From Streptomyces chartreusis (GTDB lineage Bacteria > Actinomycetota > Actinomycetes > Streptomycetales > Streptomycetaceae): a DNA stretch of 64,000 nucleotides. The stretch covers positions 7,688,001-7,752,000 of the forward strand of contig NZ_CP023689.1 of the NCBI RefSeq assembly GCF_008704715.1, in the 5' to 3' direction. The notes under the pieces were generated by a model that was given only the letters and a program-made list of their open reading frames with translations, was not told the DNA's origin and did no database searches. Of the stretch, positions 19,738-28,330 are shown one piece after another; the first letter of the stretch is position 1; each line of letters begins with the position of its first letter. The position numbers were made by a program, and so were the translations under genes.

Positions 19738-20871
19738 ATGACCTCGAACGACGTTCCCGCCCGCGGTGCCGGTGCCTCCGGCGGCCGTCGGCGTGCGCTG
19801 GGGCGGGGGCCGGGAACGGTGCCGGTTTCCGTGCCGGGTCCTGTCGCTCCGGAGCCCGAGCCGGAGCTGGACATGGAGCCCGAGGTCGCCGAGGTTCCCG
19901 AAGCTCCTGAGGTTTTCGCGGTTCCCGAGGCTCCTGAGGTTTCCGAGGTTCCGGAGGTCGTGGTCCCGGAGCCGCAGCCGGAGCCCCCGGCCGTCGTGCC
20001 GGAACCCGAGCCCCCCGCCCCGCAGGACGGGACCGAGGCCGGTGACGGCGGTGACGACGGCGGTGTCTTCAAGGTCCGGCTCGCCAACTTCGAGGGCCCC
20101 TTCGACCTGCTCCTCCAGCTGATCTCCAAGCACAAGCTGGACGTCACCGAGGTCGCGCTGTCCAAGGTCACCGACGAGTTCATGGCGCACATCCGGGCCA
20201 TGGGACCGGACTGGGACCTCGACGAGACGACCGAGTTCCTCGTGGTCGCGGCGACCCTGCTCGACCTCAAGGCGGCCCGGCTGCTGCCCTCCGCCGAGGT
20301 GGAGGACGAGGCCGACCTCGCGCTGCTGGAGGCCCGGGACCTGCTGTTCGCCCGGCTGCTCCAGTACCGGGCGTACAAGCAGATCGCCGACATCTTCAAC
20401 CGCCGGCTCGACGAGGAGGCGCGGCGCTATCCACGTACCGTCGGCCTCGAACCGCACCACGCCGAGCTGCTGCCAGAGGTCGTCATCAGCATCGGGGCGG
20501 AAGGATTCGCCAGGCTCGCGGTCAAGGCGATGCAGCCCAAGCCCAAGCCGCAGGTCTACGTCGATCACATCCACGCGCCGCTGGTCAGCGTGCAGGAGCA
20601 GGCCGGGATCGTCGTCGCGCGGCTGAAGGAACTCGGCGAGGTCAGCTTCCAGGCCCTGGTCGAGGACACCGACGACACCCTGACGGTCGTCGCGCGCTTC
20701 CTGGCCCTGCTGGAGCTGTACCGGGAGAAGGCCGTCGCCCTCGACCAGGAGACCGCGCTCGGCGAGCTCCTGGTGCGCTGGACCGGCGGGGAGGGTGACG
20801 AGGCGCCGATGGTGACCGACGAGTTCGACCGGCCGCCCGAGCCGCCCAAGCGGGAGGAGAAGAAGGCGTGA
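19738..20871 (+). CDS. scpA: Segregation and condensation protein A (kleisin ScpA)
   Basis: 377 aa, ATG 19738. A ~100-residue Pro/Glu/Val-rich N-terminal extension, including a 27-bp tandem DNA repeat, is unusual for ScpA. The kleisin domain begins at FKVRLANFEGPFDLLLQLI (about 110) with TEVALSKVTDEFMAHI and FLVVAATLLDLKAARLLP. The C-terminal winged helix ends at residue ~350 (FLALLELYREKAVAL). It bridges SMC heads and ScpB in chromosome condensation. The stop overlaps the scpB GTG by 4 nt. Confidence 0.95.
   Translation: MTSNDVPARGAGASGGRRRALGRGPGTVPVSVPGPVAPEPEPELDMEPEVAEVPEAPEVFAVPEAPEVSEVPEVVVPEPQPEPPAVVPEPEPPAPQDGTEAGDGGDDGGVFKVRLANFEGPFDLLLQLISKHKLDVTEVALSKVTDEFMAHIRAMGPDWDLDETTEFLVVAATLLDLKAARLLPSAEVEDEADLALLEARDLLFARLLQYRAYKQIADIFNRRLDEEARRYPRTVGLEPHHAELLPEVVISIGAEGFARLAVKAMQPKPKPQVYVDHIHAPLVSVQEQAGIVVARLKELGEVSFQALVEDTDDTLTVVARFLALLELYREKAVALDQETALGELLVRWTGGEGDEAPMVTDEFDRPPEPPKREEKKA
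19894..19947 (+). repeat. 27-bp tandem repeat in the scpA extension
   Basis: Two 27-bp units (19894-19920 and 19921-19947) differ at four positions and encode VPEAPEVFA and VPEAPEVSE. A partial third copy (VPEVV) follows. They lie in the disordered N-terminal extension of ScpA, a likely site of length variation between strains. Confidence 0.75.
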
Positions 20872-21551
20872 GTGAGGAGACCACCGAACTTCCGGCCGGG
20901 CTGCGTGCCGTCGCCGACCTCGACCTCAAACCCGCCCTTGAGGCGATGCTCATGGTCGTGGACGAGCCCGCGACCGAGGAGCACCTCGCGAAGATCCTGG
21001 AGCGGCCCAGGCGCCAGGTCGCCGACGCCCTGCGGGAGCTCGCCGACGAGTACGCCGTGCAGGGCCGCGGCTTCGAGCTGCGGTTCGTGGCGGGCGGCTG
21101 GCGCTACTACACGCGTGCCGAGTACGCCCCGGCCGTGGAACGCCTGATCCTGGACGGGCAGACCGCCCGGCTCACGCAGGCCGCACTGGAGACCCTCGCG
21201 GTCGTCGCCTACCGCCAGCCGGTCAGCCGCAGCCGGGTTTCCGCCGTACGCGGAGTCAACTGCGACGGTGTGATGCGCACCCTCCTCCAGCGCGGGCTGG
21301 TCGAGGAGGCGGGCGCGGAACCCGAAACAGGTGCGATCCTGTACAGGACGACGAACTACTTCCTGGAGCGGATGGGCCTGCGCGGTCTGGACGAGCTCCC
21401 GGAGCTCGCGCCCTTCCTCCCGGAGGCGGAGGCGATCGAGGCCGAGACCCAGGAAGGCGTGCCGTCGTTCGACCCGGACGCTCCCGATGACGGTCCGGGC
21501 GCCCCGGCACCACGGGGCACCGACGACGTAGACGACCAGACGGAATTTTGA
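20868..21551 (+). CDS. scpB: Segregation and condensation protein B (ScpB)
   Basis: 227 aa, GTG start in a 4-nt overlap with scpA. Two winged-helix domains are visible: LKPALEAMLMVVDEPATEEH with FELRFVAGGWRYYTR, and LTQAALETLAVVAYRQPVSR with VNCDGVMRTLLQRGLVEE. The C-terminus is a short acidic tail (PSFDPDAPDD). It forms the SMC-ScpAB complex with the preceding kleisin. The TGA overlaps the rluB ATG by one base. Confidence 0.95.
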   Translation: MSEETTELPAGLRAVADLDLKPALEAMLMVVDEPATEEHLAKILERPRRQVADALRELADEYAVQGRGFELRFVAGGWRYYTRAEYAPAVERLILDGQTARLTQAALETLAVVAYRQPVSRSRVSAVRGVNCDGVMRTLLQRGLVEEAGAEPETGAILYRTTNYFLERMGLRGLDELPELAPFLPEAEAIEAETQEGVPSFDPDAPDDGPGAPAPRGTDDVDDQTEF

Positions 21552-22672
21552 TGCGAAGCAGCAGCGGCAGGAACAGCAGCGGAAACAACGGCGGGAGCCG
21601 TGGTGGCAACAGCGGCGGCCGCGGCGGAAGCAGCGGTGGCCGCGGTAACTTCCGCGGCGCCGGAAACAACCGCGACGACAAGCAGGGCGGCCGGCCGAAG
21701 AAGCCGCGCCCGGAGGAGCGGCGCTACGACGTCGGCCCCGGCGCCACCCCGGACGGTCCGAAGTCGGGGCGCGGCGCCTCGGCGCGCGGCGGCGCCAAGG
21801 GCGGCCCCAAGCAGTCCCAGGGCACCGGCCGTGGCCGTTCGGCTCCGGCGACGTCCCGCGAGTACGACGCGCGGGCCGAGGAGCGCAACCGCGAGCGCTA
21901 CGCCGGCAAGAAGGACGTCAAGCTGCCCAAGACCTTCCCGGGCGCGGAGCAGGAGGGCGAGCGGATCCAGAAGGTCCTCGCCCGCGCGGGCTACGGCTCA
22001 CGGCGCGCCTGCGAGGAGCTGATCGAGCAGGCCCGGGTCGAGGTCAACGGCGAGATCGTCCTCGAGCAGGGCAAGCGCGTCGACCCGGAGAAGGACGAGG
22101 TCAGGGTCGACGGCCTGACGGTCGCGACGCAGTCGTACCAGTTCTTCTCGCTGAACAAGCCCGCCGGCGTCGTGTCGACGATGGAGGACAACGAGGGCCG
22201 GCAGTGCCTCGGGGACTACGTCACCAACCGGGAGACGCGGCTCTTCCACGTCGGGCGGCTCGACACCGAGACCGAGGGCGTGATCCTGCTCACCAACCAC
22301 GGTGAGCTGGCGCACCGGCTGACCCACCCCCGGTACGGCGTGAAGAAGGTCTACCTCGCGCACATCGTGGGCCCGATCCCGCGCGACCTGGGCAAGAAGC
22401 TCAAGGACGGCATCCAGCTGGACGACGGTTACGCGCGCGCGGACCACTTCCGGGTCGTCGAGCAGACCGGCAAGAACTACCTGGTCGAGGTCACCCTGCA
22501 CGAGGGCCGCAAGCACATCGTGCGTCGCATGCTCGCCGAGGCGGGCTTCCCGGTCGACAAGCTGGTGCGCGTCGCCTTCGGGCCGATCACGCTGGGCGAC
22601 CAGAAGTCGGGCTGGCTGCGACGCCTGTCGAACACCGAGGTCGGGATGCTGATGCAGGAAGTCGACCTCTAG
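21551..22672 (+). CDS. rluB: 23S rRNA pseudouridine synthase, RluB/RsuA family
   Basis: 373 aa from ATG 21551 (TGATG coupling with scpB). A ~135-residue N-terminal tail is extremely rich in Gly, Ser, Arg and Asn (RGGNSGGRGGSSGGRG) and is probably a disordered RNA-binding extension. It is followed by an S4 domain (ERIQKVLARAGYGSRRACEE) and the RsuA-type catalytic domain with GRLDTETEGVILLTN; the catalytic Asp is about residue 237. It makes pseudouridine in the peptidyl-transferase region of 23S rRNA. A strong terminator follows. Confidence 0.94.
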   Translation: MRSSSGRNSSGNNGGSRGGNSGGRGGSSGGRGNFRGAGNNRDDKQGGRPKKPRPEERRYDVGPGATPDGPKSGRGASARGGAKGGPKQSQGTGRGRSAPATSREYDARAEERNRERYAGKKDVKLPKTFPGAEQEGERIQKVLARAGYGSRRACEELIEQARVEVNGEIVLEQGKRVDPEKDEVRVDGLTVATQSYQFFSLNKPAGVVSTMEDNEGRQCLGDYVTNRETRLFHVGRLDTETEGVILLTNHGELAHRLTHPRYGVKKVYLAHIVGPIPRDLGKKLKDGIQLDDGYARADHFRVVEQTGKNYLVEVTLHEGRKHIVRRMLAEAGFPVDKLVRVAFGPITLGDQKSGWLRRLSNTEVGMLMQEVDL

Positions 22673-22693
22673 GAAGCCCGAAAGCCCCTTGTG

Positions 22694-22735
22694 TCGGCCG
22701 GTCCCGGAACAGATCCGGGGCCGGCCGATGCGTTT
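22694..22735 (+). terminator. Terminator of the parA-scpAB-rluB operon
   Basis: A 15-bp stem (22694-22708 with 22714-22728, one G-U pair, 5-nt loop) is followed by TGCGTTTT. It lies 22 bp after rluB. Confidence 0.85.
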
Positions 22736-22777
22736 TCGCCCCCGCGCCGGTCTGTACTGGTGACGGAGGGAGCGGGG

Positions 22778-23736
<959 letters not shown>

Positions 23737-23740
<4 letters not shown>

Positions 23741-24285
23741 ACTCCGGGGAACTGCTGGAGCGTTCGCTCGCCTACACGCTGGGGAGCGTCGCGGAGATCG
23801 GGTCCGTGAACCTGGGGCGCGGGACACCCTGCGCCGAGTGGGACCTCGGGGAACTGCTCACACACATCGACGACTCGCTGGACGCGCTGTACGAGGGCCT
23901 GACGGGCGGGCGGATCGGGCTGTTCCCGCGTGCCGACCGGGTCTGCGGCCTGCGTACGCGTGCGTGCGCGGTGCTCGGCGCATGGACCGCCGGGCCCGCC
24001 GAGGAGCGCGTCCTGGTCGGTGAACGGCCGCTGGACGTGCGGGTGATGGGTGCCGTGGGCGCCGTCGAGATAGCCGTGCACGGCTGGGACGTCGCCCAGG
24101 CCTGCGGCCGGCCCCGGCCCATCCCGGCCTCCCTCGCCGCCGAACTGCTGAGCGTGGCCCGCCTGGTGGTCGCGGAGGAGGACCGGGGCGTGCGCTTCGG
24201 CGCGCCGGTCGACGTGGCGCCACGCGCGCGTGCCGACGTGCGGCTGCTGGCCTTCCTGGGCCGCCGCGATTCCTTTCCGGGGTGA
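23737..24285 (+). CDS. TIGR03086-like / maleylpyruvate-isomerase-N-type (DinB-fold) protein
   Basis: 182 aa, GTG 23737 overlapping the sigma-factor stop. The N-terminal helix bundle has the family pattern LLERSLAYTLGSVAEIG, TPCAEWDLGELLTHID (His for metal) and EIAVHGWDVAQACGRP, which carries the second His. These metal-binding four-helix proteins often use mycothiol or act beside ECF sigma factors. Function here is unknown; tight coupling suggests a sensor or effector of the sigma factor, which is inference. Confidence 0.75.
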
Positions 24286-24293
24286 GCCGGGTC

Positions 24294-24331
24294 TGCCTTC
24301 CGTGAGTGATCCGAGCGACTCACGGAAGGCA
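24294..24331. promoter_or_regulatory. 14-bp perfect inverted repeat over the MFS ribosome-binding site
   Basis: Arms TGCCTTCCGTGAGT (24294-24307) and ACTCACGGAAGGCA (24318-24331) are separated by 10 bp and start 8 bp after the previous stop. The downstream arm contains GGAAGG, the likely Shine-Dalgarno for ATG 24337. As RNA it would be a very stable hairpin that hides the site or ends upstream transcription. As DNA it could be an operator. Confidence 0.7.
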
Positions 24332-24336
24332 CGGCC

Positions 24337-25755
24337 ATGACCGACATCCTCAAAGCCCCGCCACTGCGCACCCCACCCGCCGAACGGGCCCCGACCAGGC
24401 GCGTGTGGACCGTCGCCCTCGCCGGCCTCGGCGCGCTGCTGTGCTCCCTCGACGTCGTGGTCGTCGCCACCGCGCTGCCCGCGCTGCGCGCGGACTTCGG
24501 GGCGAGCCTGTCCGAGCTGGAGTGGACGATCAACGCCTACAACCTCGTCTTCGCCTGCCTCACCCTGACCGGCGCCGCGCTCGGCGACCGGTTCGGGCGG
24601 CGGCGGATGTACGTCGTCGGCCTCGCCGTCTTCACGCTCGCCTCGGCCGCTGCGGCCCTCGCCCAGGGCCCGGGCCAGCTCATCGGCGCCCGCGTGCTCC
24701 AGGGCGCCGGGGCCGCCGTCCTGCTGCCGCTCACCCTGACCCTGATCAGTGAGGCGTTCCCGGCCGAGAAGCGGGGCGTCGCCATCGGGATGTGGGGCGG
24801 TGTGACCGGACTCGGCGTGGCTGCCGGGCCGGTGCTGGGCGGCGCCGTCACCGAGGGCCTGTCCTGGCAGTGGATCTTCTGGCTGAACGTGCCCATCGGG
24901 CTCGCCATGCTGCCCCTGGCGGCGACCAGGCTGCGCGAGAGCTACGGCACCCGGCCCCAACTCGACCTGGTCGGGCTGGCGCTGGCGGCCGTGGGCCTGA
25001 CGGGTCTCGCCTGGGCGCCGGTGCGGGCGCCCGAGGCCGGCTGGGGGAGTGCCGAGGTGCTGACCGCGCTGGCGGTCGGGGTGGTGTTCGTCGCGGGGTT
25101 CCTCGCCTGGGAACGCGCCGGCGCCCGCTATCCGATGCTGCCCCTGTCGCACTTCCGGCGGCGCGGCTTCTCGACCGCCAACGCCTCCGGCTTCCTCCTC
25201 TTCGCCTCGCTGCTCGGCGCCCTGTTCATGATCACGCAGCTCTTCCAGCTCGGCCTCGGCTACTCCCCGCTGGAGGCGGGCGTGCGCATCCTCGTCTGGA
25301 ACGCCACGCCCCTGCTGGTCGCGCCGATCGCCGGGGCGCTCGCCGACCGGTTCGGGAACCGGCCGTTCATGCTCGGCGGCCTCGTCCTCCAGGCGACGGG
25401 CCTCGCCCTGCTGGCCGCACGGCTCGAACCCGGCGTCGGATACGGCAGCCTCGTCCTCCCGCTGATCGTCGCGGGCATCGGCATCTCCATGGTGTTCCCG
25501 AGCGTGGCCAACGCCGTGACCTCGTCCGTCCCGCTGGGCGACGCGGGCGTCGCGGCCGGCGTCAACAACGCGCTGCGCGAACTGGGCGGCGTCTTCGGGG
25601 TCGCCGTCGCAGCGGCCGTGTTCACGACGTACGGCGGCTACGGCTCGCCCGGGGCGTTCATCGACGGCGCCGGGGCGGCGCTGTGGGTGAGCGCGGGCGC
25701 GGCGGCCGTCGGAGCGGCGGTGGCGGCGTTCGCGCCCGGCCGCGGCCGGACCTAG
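24337..25755 (+). CDS. MFS drug exporter, DHA2 (14-TMS) family
   Basis: 472 aa. Repeated hydrophobic segments are compatible with 14 TM helices. Motif C-like GGVTGLGVAAGPVLGG and motif A-like GDRFGRRRMYVVG identify a drug:H+ antiporter. TM1 contains SLDVVVVATALP, typical of DHA2 proteins. It would export a hydrophobic compound; the substrate is unknown. Its start lies 5 bp beyond a 14-bp inverted repeat, suggesting tight control. It follows the ECF sigma factor pair with a 51-bp gap, so may belong to that regulon. Confidence 0.9.
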   Translation: MTDILKAPPLRTPPAERAPTRRVWTVALAGLGALLCSLDVVVVATALPALRADFGASLSELEWTINAYNLVFACLTLTGAALGDRFGRRRMYVVGLAVFTLASAAAALAQGPGQLIGARVLQGAGAAVLLPLTLTLISEAFPAEKRGVAIGMWGGVTGLGVAAGPVLGGAVTEGLSWQWIFWLNVPIGLAMLPLAATRLRESYGTRPQLDLVGLALAAVGLTGLAWAPVRAPEAGWGSAEVLTALAVGVVFVAGFLAWERAGARYPMLPLSHFRRRGFSTANASGFLLFASLLGALFMITQLFQLGLGYSPLEAGVRILVWNATPLLVAPIAGALADRFGNRPFMLGGLVLQATGLALLAARLEPGVGYGSLVLPLIVAGIGISMVFPSVANAVTSSVPLGDAGVAAGVNNALRELGGVFGVAVAAAVFTTYGGYGSPGAFIDGAGAALWVSAGAAAVGAAVAAFAPGRGRT

Positions 25756-25786
25756 GCCAGGGGGTTGCCCCGACCCTCCCACCCTC

Positions 25787-25809
25787 TTTATAGTCGTAGT
25801 GACTATTAA
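25787..25809. promoter_or_regulatory. Palindromic operator upstream of the NUDIX regulator
   Basis: ATAGTC (25790-25795) - GTAGT - GACTAT (25801-25806) is perfect, with symmetric TT/AA two bases further out, giving a 23-bp dyad in an AT-rich patch. It ends 14 bp before ATG 25824 and abuts the AAGGGGG ribosome site. Size and position fit autoregulation by the adjacent NUDIX-winged-helix protein. Confidence 0.65.
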
Positions 25810-25823
25810 GGGGGTGGGTTCGT

Positions 25824-26552
25824 ATGGACCGCGACACGGTGGAGTACGACAAGTACGCCCATGAACCCTTCGCCGTCACCGCCGACCTCGCCGTCCTCAC
25901 GATCCTCGACGGCGTCCTGCACGTCCTGCTCGTCGAGCGCGGGCAGGAGCCGTACCGCGGACACTGGGCGCTGCCCGGCGGCTTCGTGCAGCCGGACGAG
26001 TCGGCGGAGACGGCCGCCCGGCGTGAACTTGCCGAGGAGACCGGCCTGTCGGACGTCTCAGGGCTGCACCTGGAGCAGCTGCGGACCTACAGCGAACCCG
26101 ACCGCGACCCCCGGATGCGGGTCGTGACCGTCGCGTTCGCCGCGCTGCTGCCCCACCCTCCCGAACCGCACGGCGGCAGCGACGCGGCGCAGGCCCGCTG
26201 GGTGCCGTACGACAAGGCGGGGCCGCTCGCCTTCGACCACGATCGGATCCTGGCCGACGCCCATGAACGCGTCGGCGCGAAGCTGGAGTACTCCGGACTG
26301 GCCACCGCCTTCTGCCCGCCCGAGTTCACGCTCGGCGAGTTGCAGCACGTCTACGAGGTGGTGTGGGGCACCGCCCTTGACCGGCCCAACTTCCGCCGCA
26401 AGGTGCTCGCCGCGCCGGGCTTCGTCGAACCCGTCGCCGGCGCCGCCCGGCTCACCGGCGGCCGCGGCAAGCCGGCCGCGCTGTACCGCGCCGGCACCGC
26501 CACGACCCTTCACCCGCCCCTGCTGCGGCCCACTTCGGAAGGACCCGCATGA
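25824..26552 (+). CDS. NrtR-like NUDIX transcriptional regulator
   Basis: 242 aa. An N-terminal NUDIX domain (about 18-150) has an intact Nudix box: GGFVQPDESAETAA then RRELAEETG. A C-terminal winged helix follows (FTLGELQHVYEVVWG, RPNFRRKVLAAPGF, about 170-215). This is the NrtR/NadQ architecture, which represses NAD-metabolism genes and senses ADP-ribose. Classic NrtR boxes are often degenerate; this one looks catalytically competent. A palindrome sits at its start. Its stop overlaps the ADP-ribosylglycohydrolase ATG (ATGA), so both are one transcript. Confidence 0.88.
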   Translation: MDRDTVEYDKYAHEPFAVTADLAVLTILDGVLHVLLVERGQEPYRGHWALPGGFVQPDESAETAARRELAEETGLSDVSGLHLEQLRTYSEPDRDPRMRVVTVAFAALLPHPPEPHGGSDAAQARWVPYDKAGPLAFDHDRILADAHERVGAKLEYSGLATAFCPPEFTLGELQHVYEVVWGTALDRPNFRRKVLAAPGFVEPVAGAARLTGGRGKPAALYRAGTATTLHPPLLRPTSEGPA

Positions 26553-27571
26553 CCACGACCACCGTCCGCAAGCGCGCCGCCACCGGCTCCCTGCTCGGCC
26601 TCGCCCTCGGGGACGCGCTCGGCTTCCCGACCGAGTTCAACGACGTGCCGTCGATCCTCGCCAAGTGCGGCCCGTGGCGCGGGATGGAACTGCCGACTCC
26701 GGCCATCGTCACCGACGACACCCAGATGACGCTGGCGTTGGGGAAGGGGCTGCGGACGGCGATGGATATGGGCGTACTCGGGCCCGAGGCCATGGTGGAG
26801 CCGGTCCGCGCGGAGTTCGTCGCGTGGAACCGTTCACCGGAGAACAACCGCGCCCCCGGCAACACCTGCCTCAGGGCCTGCGATCTGCTGGAGCGCCCCG
26901 ACCTGCCCTGGCAGGACGCCAGCCAGATCGGCTCCAAGGGCTGCGGCGCCAACATGCGCGTCGCGCCGATCGGGCTCGTTCCCGGGCTGAGCGACGAACA
27001 GCGCGCGGGCGCCGCCCAGTTGCAGTCGGCGCTCACCCATGGGCATCCGACGGCGCTCGCCGCGTCCGACCTGACCGCGCACGCCGTACGGCTCCTCGCG
27101 CAGGGTGCCGAGCCGACCGGGCTGGTCGGGCTGCTGCGGTCGTACGCCTACGAGAACCGCACCCAGTACCACGAGCGCTGGCTCGGCGATCTGTGGACGC
27201 GCAGCCAGGACCCCTCGGCCGAGCACTTCATCGCGCGTGGCTGGGACGAGTGCCTGGGTGTCCTGGACCGTCTCCAGGAGGCCGTGCGCACCGTCTCGCC
27301 GGAGACCGACCCGTGCCTGGCGACCGGCGAGGGCTGGATCGCCGAGGAGGCCATGGCCACCGCGCTGCTGTGCTTCCTGTGGTTCGTCGACGAGCCGCTG
27401 ACCGCGCTGCGGCGGGCCGCCTGCACCGCCGGGGACTCGGACTCGATCGCCTGCCTGGCCGGGGCGTTCGCGGGCGCCTGGCTCGGCGCGGACGTCTGGC
27501 CGACTCAATGGGCGGACCGGATCGAGTACCGGGGCGACCTGATGACGCTCGGGGCGCTCTGGGACGCTTGA
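26549..27571 (+). CDS. ADP-ribosylglycohydrolase (ARH/DraG family)
   Basis: 340 aa, ATG in a 4-nt overlap, GGAAGGA ribosome site. Motifs in order are LLGLALGDALGFPTEF (about 12), VTDDTQMTLALGKG (about 53), PGNTCLRACD, and GDSDSIACLAGAFAGAWLG near 300. These supply the paired Asp/Thr ligands of the two Mg2+ ions. It cleaves ADP-ribose from modified protein or nucleic acid, or from O-acetyl-ADP-ribose; the substrate is undetermined. It is followed after 3 bp by an RlaP-type nucleotidyltransferase. Confidence 0.92.
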   Translation: MTTTTVRKRAATGSLLGLALGDALGFPTEFNDVPSILAKCGPWRGMELPTPAIVTDDTQMTLALGKGLRTAMDMGVLGPEAMVEPVRAEFVAWNRSPENNRAPGNTCLRACDLLERPDLPWQDASQIGSKGCGANMRVAPIGLVPGLSDEQRAGAAQLQSALTHGHPTALAASDLTAHAVRLLAQGAEPTGLVGLLRSYAYENRTQYHERWLGDLWTRSQDPSAEHFIARGWDECLGVLDRLQEAVRTVSPETDPCLATGEGWIAEEAMATALLCFLWFVDEPLTALRRAACTAGDSDSIACLAGAFAGAWLGADVWPTQWADRIEYRGDLMTLGALWDA

Positions 27572-27574
27572 GGG

Positions 27575-28330
27575 GTGATCGACGCCCTGGACATCGACCT
27601 CGCGCCCGTCGTCGCCGAACAGCCCGACCCGGTGCTCTTCGCGACCGTCTCCGGCGCGCATCTGTACGGCTTCCCGTCGCACGACTCGGACGTCGACCTG
27701 CGCGGGGTGCACCTGCTGCCGGCCGCCGACCTCGTCGGGCTGCGGGAGCCGGACGAGACACGGTCGCGGATGTGGCTGCGGGACGGCGTCGAGATGGACC
27801 TGGTCACACACGACCTGCGCAAGTTCGTACGGCTGATGCTGCGCCGCAACGGCTACGTGCTGGAGCAGCTGCTCTCGCCGCTCGTCGTGCACACCACCGA
27901 CGCCCACCGGGAACTGACCGACCTCGCGCCCGGCGTGCTCACGAGCCACCACGCGCATCACTATCGGGGGTTCGCCGGCACGCAGTGGCGGCTGTTCGAG
28001 AAGACCGGCGAGCTCAAGCCGCTGCTCTACACCTTCCGGGCGCTGCTCACCGGGGTGCATCTGATGCGCAGCGGTGAGGTGCAGGCGCATCTGCCCACGC
28101 TGCTCGGCGAGGTCGAGGCCGAAGCGCCCGGCTACCTGCCGGAGCTGATCGAGGCCAAGGCGGCGCGTGAGCACGGGGCCGCCGACGTCGACCGCGCGCG
28201 CGTGGCGGCCGACGTGGAGCGGCTGCACGGCGTGCTGGACGAGGCGCAGGCGGCCTCAGCCCTGCCCGACGCCCCCGCTGCCCACGACGCCCTGCACGCC
28301 TTCGTCGTACGGATCCGGCTGGAGGGCTGA
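27575..28330 (+). CDS. RlaP/YcgL-type nucleotidyltransferase (PF10127-like), copy 1
   Basis: 251 aa, GTG start 3 bp after the glycohydrolase. The polymerase-beta-like active-site region is SGAHLYGFPSHDSDVDLRG (about 27-45), in which the usual GS is GA, followed by two of the catalytic Asp. Later RGFAGTQWRLFEKTGELK and LLYTFRALLTGVHLM are shared with copy 2's LRLLTSARDLL region. COG3541 proteins are nucleotidyltransferases associated with RNA-repair ligases in some genomes. The target here is unknown. The 3' end overlaps the convergent copy 2 by 75 bp. Confidence 0.82.
   Translation: MIDALDIDLAPVVAEQPDPVLFATVSGAHLYGFPSHDSDVDLRGVHLLPAADLVGLREPDETRSRMWLRDGVEMDLVTHDLRKFVRLMLRRNGYVLEQLLSPLVVHTTDAHRELTDLAPGVLTSHHAHHYRGFAGTQWRLFEKTGELKPLLYTFRALLTGVHLMRSGEVQAHLPTLLGEVEAEAPGYLPELIEAKAAREHGAADVDRARVAADVERLHGVLDEAQAASALPDAPAAHDALHAFVVRIRLEG

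Noticed and set aside
19738..20040. Alternative later start for scpA that removes the Pro/Glu-rich extension
   Set aside because: No ribosome site precedes the later in-frame candidates, and the extension keeps codon bias, so the ATG at 19738 is retained.
21560..21850. Gly/Ser-coding repeats at the start of rluB as a possible CRISPR or minisatellite
   Set aside because: Repeats are short, irregular and in frame; they encode a disordered N-terminal tail and have no spacers.
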